9,078 nucleotides of DNA from Planctomycetia bacterium. GTDB lineage: Bacteria; Planctomycetota; Planctomycetia; Pirellulales; UBA1268. The DNA lies in contig RFUD01000066.1 in assembly GCA_009923125.1 (NCBI GenBank), positions 1-9,078 on the forward strand, written 5' to 3'. Made by a program: the position numbers and the translations under genes. Under the pieces are notes generated by a model. That model ran no database searches. It was not told where the DNA came from and was given only the letters and a program-made list of their open reading frames with translations. Below are positions 6,192 to 9,078 of this stretch, piece after piece; the first letter of the stretch is position 1; every line of letters starts with the position of its first letter.

Positions 6192-7900
6192 CAGTCCATC
6201 TCCGCCGCCGGTGGAGGAGCTTCGGCACTCGTGTCCGCCGACACGAACGGCAGCAGCCGTTGCGGATCCTTGGCTGGCATTGCCTTCCGCGCCAAGCCGC
6301 TGCGGCCGAGCGAGCGCCGCACCGGATCCTGCTGCATCGCCCCGCGTCGGTCGCGGCGGCTGCCGTGCCGCTCGGCCACGCCGCGGGCCTCGCAGCGCGC
6401 CGCGGGGGCGTTGCGCACGACCGCCAGCCGGCGCTTCGCTTCGCGGACCGCCGCGGCGTGATCGACGAGCGGCGCGGGATAGTCGCGGCCGATCACGCAG
6501 CCGGCCGCATGCTGCACGTCGGCCGGCATCGTCCACGGCAGGTGGACATACGCCGGTGGCACGCCGGTGAGTTCAGGCACCCAGCGGCGGATGAACACGC
6601 CCCGTGGATCCTGTTCGACCGCCTGCTTCGTGGGGTTGTAGATCCGCAGCGTGTTGATGCCGGTCGTGCCGCTTTGCATCTGGAGTTGCGACCAGTGGAT
6701 GCCGGGCTCGAAGTCGAGGAAGTGCCGGGCGAGGAACAGGCCGGTGGGCCGCCAGTGAAGCCAGAGGGAATAGCTGGCGAACGACACGACGAGTGCCCGC
6801 ATGCGAAATGTCAGCCAGCCCGTGGCGACGACGCTCCGCAGGCAGGCGTCCACGAGTGGATAGCCCGTCTTGCCGGCCTGCCAGGCTGCAAGCCGCTCGG
6901 GGCAGGCCTCGGCTTCGCGCAGGCCGTCGGCCGCCCGCAGCATGGTGTGAAACTCGATCGCCGGCTCGTCCTCGAGCTTCTGCATGAAATGGCAATGCCA
7001 GTGGAGCCGCGACTGCACCGCCTTCAGGCTGCGCTGCCAGGCCTTGAGGTCGGCGCGGTCGCGCGGGCTCGAGGCGGCGAGCAGGCTCGCCTGCACCTCC
7101 CGCCGGCGGACCTCGCTCGCCTGCCAGACCGAGCGCATCGAGACCGCGCCGAATGCCAGGTATGGGCTCAAGCGTGAGCAGCTCGTCGGCGCCGAGAGCG
7201 GGCTCGAGATGCCGCCGGAGTAGTGTCGCCCGCGGCGCGAGAGAAAGTCTTCGAGCACGTCGCTCGCTGCCCGCTCGCCGCCCCGCTGGCGGTCCTTCGT
7301 GTCGGCGGGGTGTCCCAGATCACGGCAGCCGAGGATGCCGGCCGTGGCCAGCCGCGCGACGTTCGCGTGGCCACCGCGACCGGTGCTCCGGCACACGTCG
7401 GCCTGCGGCGCCTCCATGCGTTGTTCCCACAACCGGTTCCAGCCGTTCCGCGAGCCGAGCCGCCGCACGACGCCGGTCTGGGGCAGTTCGAGAAACTCGA
7501 CGCCCGCCTCGCGGGCCCAGCGCCGCACCCGTCGATCACGGGCGTAGGTCACGCCCGTGCCGGTCTCCTCGTGGGCCACGAGCAGCCGGAAGCCCGTCTC
7601 GCGGCGAAGCTCGTCGAGCATCGCCACCGCCTCGCCCCGCCGGGTGATGAGCCGGATGCCGAGCCTGCCGAGGGCGGCCTCGAGGTCCGCGAGGCACTCC
7701 CGCTGAAACTGCGTGTGGCTCGCATCCCACTCCGGCTGCGCGAGCACCTCGGGCTCGTAGAGAAACACCGCGAACACGGCGCCGCCCCGTGCCCGGGCCA
7801 CGGCTTCGGCGAGGGCCGGATGATCGGCCACGCGCAGGTCGCGCTTCAGCCAGACACAGACCGGCACTGCGTGATCGACCATCGCGACACCATACGGCAT
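6191..7900 (-). CDS. Cryptochrome/photolyase-family FAD protein (deoxyribodipyrimidine photolyase)
   Basis: The protein has 569 residues. Residues of about 12-140 are the N-terminal alpha/beta antenna domain (VWLKRDLRVADHPAL, 16-30; AHEETGTGVTYARDRRVRRW, 109-128). Residues of about 215-490 are the helical FAD domain, with SRLSPYLAFGAVS (242-254), RLHWHCHFMQKLEDEP (298-313), GYPLVDACLRSVVATGW (346-362) and MQSGTTGINTLRIYNPTKQ (408-426). A basic C-terminal tail of about 70 residues follows. The family binds FAD and usually splits UV-induced pyrimidine dimers using blue light; some members are photoreceptors. The MQSGTTGINT block marks a bacterial subgroup distinct from E. coli PhrB, which has a GGWQW segment there. 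The start at 7900 is 20 nt after the katG stop; an in-frame ATG at 7882 is also possible, and neither has a strong Shine-Dalgarno. The longer frame to 8098 lies inside katG and is rejected. Confidence 0.88.
   Translation of the reverse strand: MPYGVAMVDHAVPVCVWLKRDLRVADHPALAEAVARARGGAVFAVFLYEPEVLAQPEWDASHTQFQRECLADLEAALGRLGIRLITRRGEAVAMLDELRRETGFRLLVAHEETGTGVTYARDRRVRRWAREAGVEFLELPQTGVVRRLGSRNGWNRLWEQRMEAPQADVCRSTGRGGHANVARLATAGILGCRDLGHPADTKDRQRGGERAASDVLEDFLSRRGRHYSGGISSPLSAPTSCSRLSPYLAFGAVSMRSVWQASEVRRREVQASLLAASSPRDRADLKAWQRSLKAVQSRLHWHCHFMQKLEDEPAIEFHTMLRAADGLREAEACPERLAAWQAGKTGYPLVDACLRSVVATGWLTFRMRALVVSFASYSLWLHWRPTGLFLARHFLDFEPGIHWSQLQMQSGTTGINTLRIYNPTKQAVEQDPRGVFIRRWVPELTGVPPAYVHLPWTMPADVQHAAGCVIGRDYPAPLVDHAAAVREAKRRLAVVRNAPAARCEARGVAERHGSRRDRRGAMQQDPVRRSLGRSGLARKAMPAKDPQRLLPFVSADTSAEAPPPAAEMD
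6200..6203 (-). promoter_or_regulatory. Ribosome binding site of the PL14 lyase, inside the photolyase end
   Basis: The minus strand has GGAG at 6203-6200, eight bases before the ATG at 6191. It lies in the last codons of the photolyase gene, so the lyase is probably translated from the same message, with reinitiation at the shared TGATG. Confidence 0.55.
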
Positions 7901-7920
7901 ACGGTCCAACGCTTGCTGCG

Positions 7921-9078
7921 TCAGTGTAGGCGCGTCGCCGCAGGCAGGTCGAACCGGTCGAGGTGCACGACCTTCGTCCACGCGGTGACGAAGTCGGCCA
8001 CGAACTTTTCTTCCGCATCGGCGCTCGCGTAGACCTCGGCGATCGCCCGGAGTTGCGAGTTCGACCCGAACACGAGATCGGCGCGGCTGGCCGTCCACTT
8101 GAGGTCGCCCGTCGTCCGGTCACGTCCCTCGAAGAACTGGGCGCACGCGGGCGACGGCCGCCACTCGGTGCCCATGGCGAGCAGGTTCGTGAAGAACTCG
8201 TTGGTGAGCGTGCCGGGGCGATCGGTGAGCACGCCGAGCGAGGCCATCGGCCCCGAGCCGGTGGTGACGCCAAGCACCCGCAGCCCTCCGACGAGCACCG
8301 TCATCTCGGGGGCCGAGAGCGTGAGCAGCTGCGCCCGATCGACGAGCAGCTCTTCGGCCGGCCGGTCGATCTCCCGCGGCAGATGGTTGCGGAAGCCGTC
8401 GGCCTTGGGTTCGAGCACGGCGAACGACGCAGCGTCGGTCGATTCCGCCGTGGCATCGGTGCGGCCCGGGGTGAAGGGCACCGTGATCGCGTGGCCCGCG
8501 TCCCGGGCCGCCTTCTCGACCGCCGCCGAGCCGCCAAGCACGATCAGGTCGGCGAGTGACACCTTCGTGCCGTCGGTCTGTGCGGCGTTGAACTCCCGCT
8601 GCACCCGCTCGAGCGTGTCGAGCACGCGCGCCAGCTTGGCCGGCTCATTGACCGCCCAGTCTTTCTGCGGCGCGAGGCGGATCCGCGCCCCATTGGCACC
8701 GCCCCGCTTGTCGCTGCCACGAAACGTCGAGGCCGACGCCCAGGCCGTCTTCACGAGTTCTGGCACCGACAAGCCCGAGGCGAGAATTTTTATTTTCAGG
8801 GCGGCGATGTCATCTGCGTCGATGAGGGGGTGATCGACCGCGGGCACCGGATCCTGCCAGAGTTGTGCGGGCGGCACTTCGGGGCCCAAAAGCCGCGTCA
8901 CCGGCCCCATGTCGCGGTGCGTGAGCTTGTACCACGCCTTGGCGAAGGCCCGCTGGAACTCCTCGGGCTGCTCGTGAAACCGCTTGGCGATCGGCGCGTA
9001 GGCGGGATCCATCCGCAGCGCGAGATCGGTGGTGAACATCATCGGGGCATGCGACTTCGAGTCGTCGTGGGCGTCGGG
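7921..9078 (-). CDS. katG: Catalase-peroxidase KatG, C-terminal 385 residues, cut by window edge
   Basis: The frame is open from the right edge to a TGA at 7923-7921. It begins PDAHDDSKSHAPMMFTTDLALR and contains KLTHRDMGP, LLGPEVPPAQLWQDPVPAVD, STFRGSDKRGGANGARIRL, TVPFTPGRTDA, SFAVLEPKADGFRN, LLTLSAPEMTVLVGGLRVLG and DLVFGSNSQLRA, closely tracking the second half of bacterial KatG (about 740 residues in Mycobacterium tuberculosis). Most of the haem-binding N-terminal domain, including the distal Trp-Tyr-Met adduct and the proximal His, lies outside the window. Arg55 of this fragment, in HRDMGP, corresponds to the mobile arginine (Arg418 in M. tuberculosis) that controls catalase activity. 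The remainder is the haem-less C-terminal peroxidase-like domain. The enzyme removes hydrogen peroxide. The C-terminus LDRFDLPAATRLH is a few residues longer than usual. The ATG at 9042 is internal, not the start. Photolyase follows after 20 nt. Confidence 0.97.
   Translation of the reverse strand, partial: PDAHDDSKSHAPMMFTTDLALRMDPAYAPIAKRFHEQPEEFQRAFAKAWYKLTHRDMGPVTRLLGPEVPPAQLWQDPVPAVDHPLIDADDIAALKIKILASGLSVPELVKTAWASASTFRGSDKRGGANGARIRLAPQKDWAVNEPAKLARVLDTLERVQREFNAAQTDGTKVSLADLIVLGGSAAVEKAARDAGHAITVPFTPGRTDATAESTDAASFAVLEPKADGFRNHLPREIDRPAEELLVDRAQLLTLSAPEMTVLVGGLRVLGVTTGSGPMASLGVLTDRPGTLTNEFFTNLLAMGTEWRPSPACAQFFEGRDRTTGDLKWTASRADLVFGSNSQLRAIAEVYASADAEEKFVADFVTAWTKVVHLDRFDLPAATRLH

Noticed and set aside
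7901..8098. A 66-residue N-terminal extension of the photolyase overlapping katG.
   Set aside because: The extension lies in katG coding sequence in another frame, is arginine-rich and lacks family resemblance; the photolyase fold begins at about VWLKRD.
1..9078. Search for a defence system, mobile element, CRISPR array, tRNA or toxin-antitoxin pair.
   Set aside because: No such domains, direct-repeat arrays, terminal inverted repeats or tRNA-like folds were seen; gene content is metabolic, stress-related or surface-related.

Overview
The window is GC-rich, with G/C-heavy third codon positions, and every gene I can support lies on the minus strand, so transcription runs from high to low coordinates. 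It looks like chromosome from a planctomycete, probably of the Pirellula/Rhodopirellula type. The best clue is the exported protein at 844-2736: a Pro/Ala/Met-rich linker, then a beta-strand-rich C-terminal domain ending in a 'RPLFDVADNG'-type tail, which I associate with a planctomycete-restricted family (DUF6666, from memory). The phylum is an inference.

Layout in transcription order. (a) 9078-7921: C-terminal half of a catalase-peroxidase, KatG, cut by the window edge. (b) 7900-6191: a cryptochrome/photolyase-family flavoprotein, 20 nt after katG. (c) 6191-5391: a secreted polysaccharide lyase of the PL14 type whose ATG shares one base with the photolyase stop. These three read as one transcription unit: peroxide removal, light-driven DNA repair, then an apparently unrelated carbohydrate-active enzyme. 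(d) 5390-5254: a short gap holding a sigma-70-like promoter. (e) 5253-4027 and 4019-2877: two paralogous PLP-dependent trans-sulfuration enzymes 7 nt apart, the first close to plant-type cystathionine gamma-synthase, the second of the cystathionine gamma-synthase/gamma-lyase type. They probably link cysteine and homocysteine/methionine synthesis. (f) 2876-2737: an intergenic region with a perfect sigma-28-like -10 box, an overlapping palindrome, a hairpin and a strong ribosome binding site. (g) 2736-844: the exported planctomycete protein. (h) 843-721: a gap with an extended -10 promoter candidate and a structured leader. (i) 720-1: the N-terminal 240 residues of a disordered, Arg/Gly-rich protein that continues off the left edge.

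I found no RNA genes, mobile elements, CRISPR arrays, integrase-linked sites or defence genes, and nothing I can call a new multi-gene system. The points most worth a second look are the katG-photolyase-PL14 arrangement, the regulatory region before the exported protein, the Arg/Gly protein at the left edge and the altered Trp positions in the photolyase. No gap between genes exceeds 300 bases.
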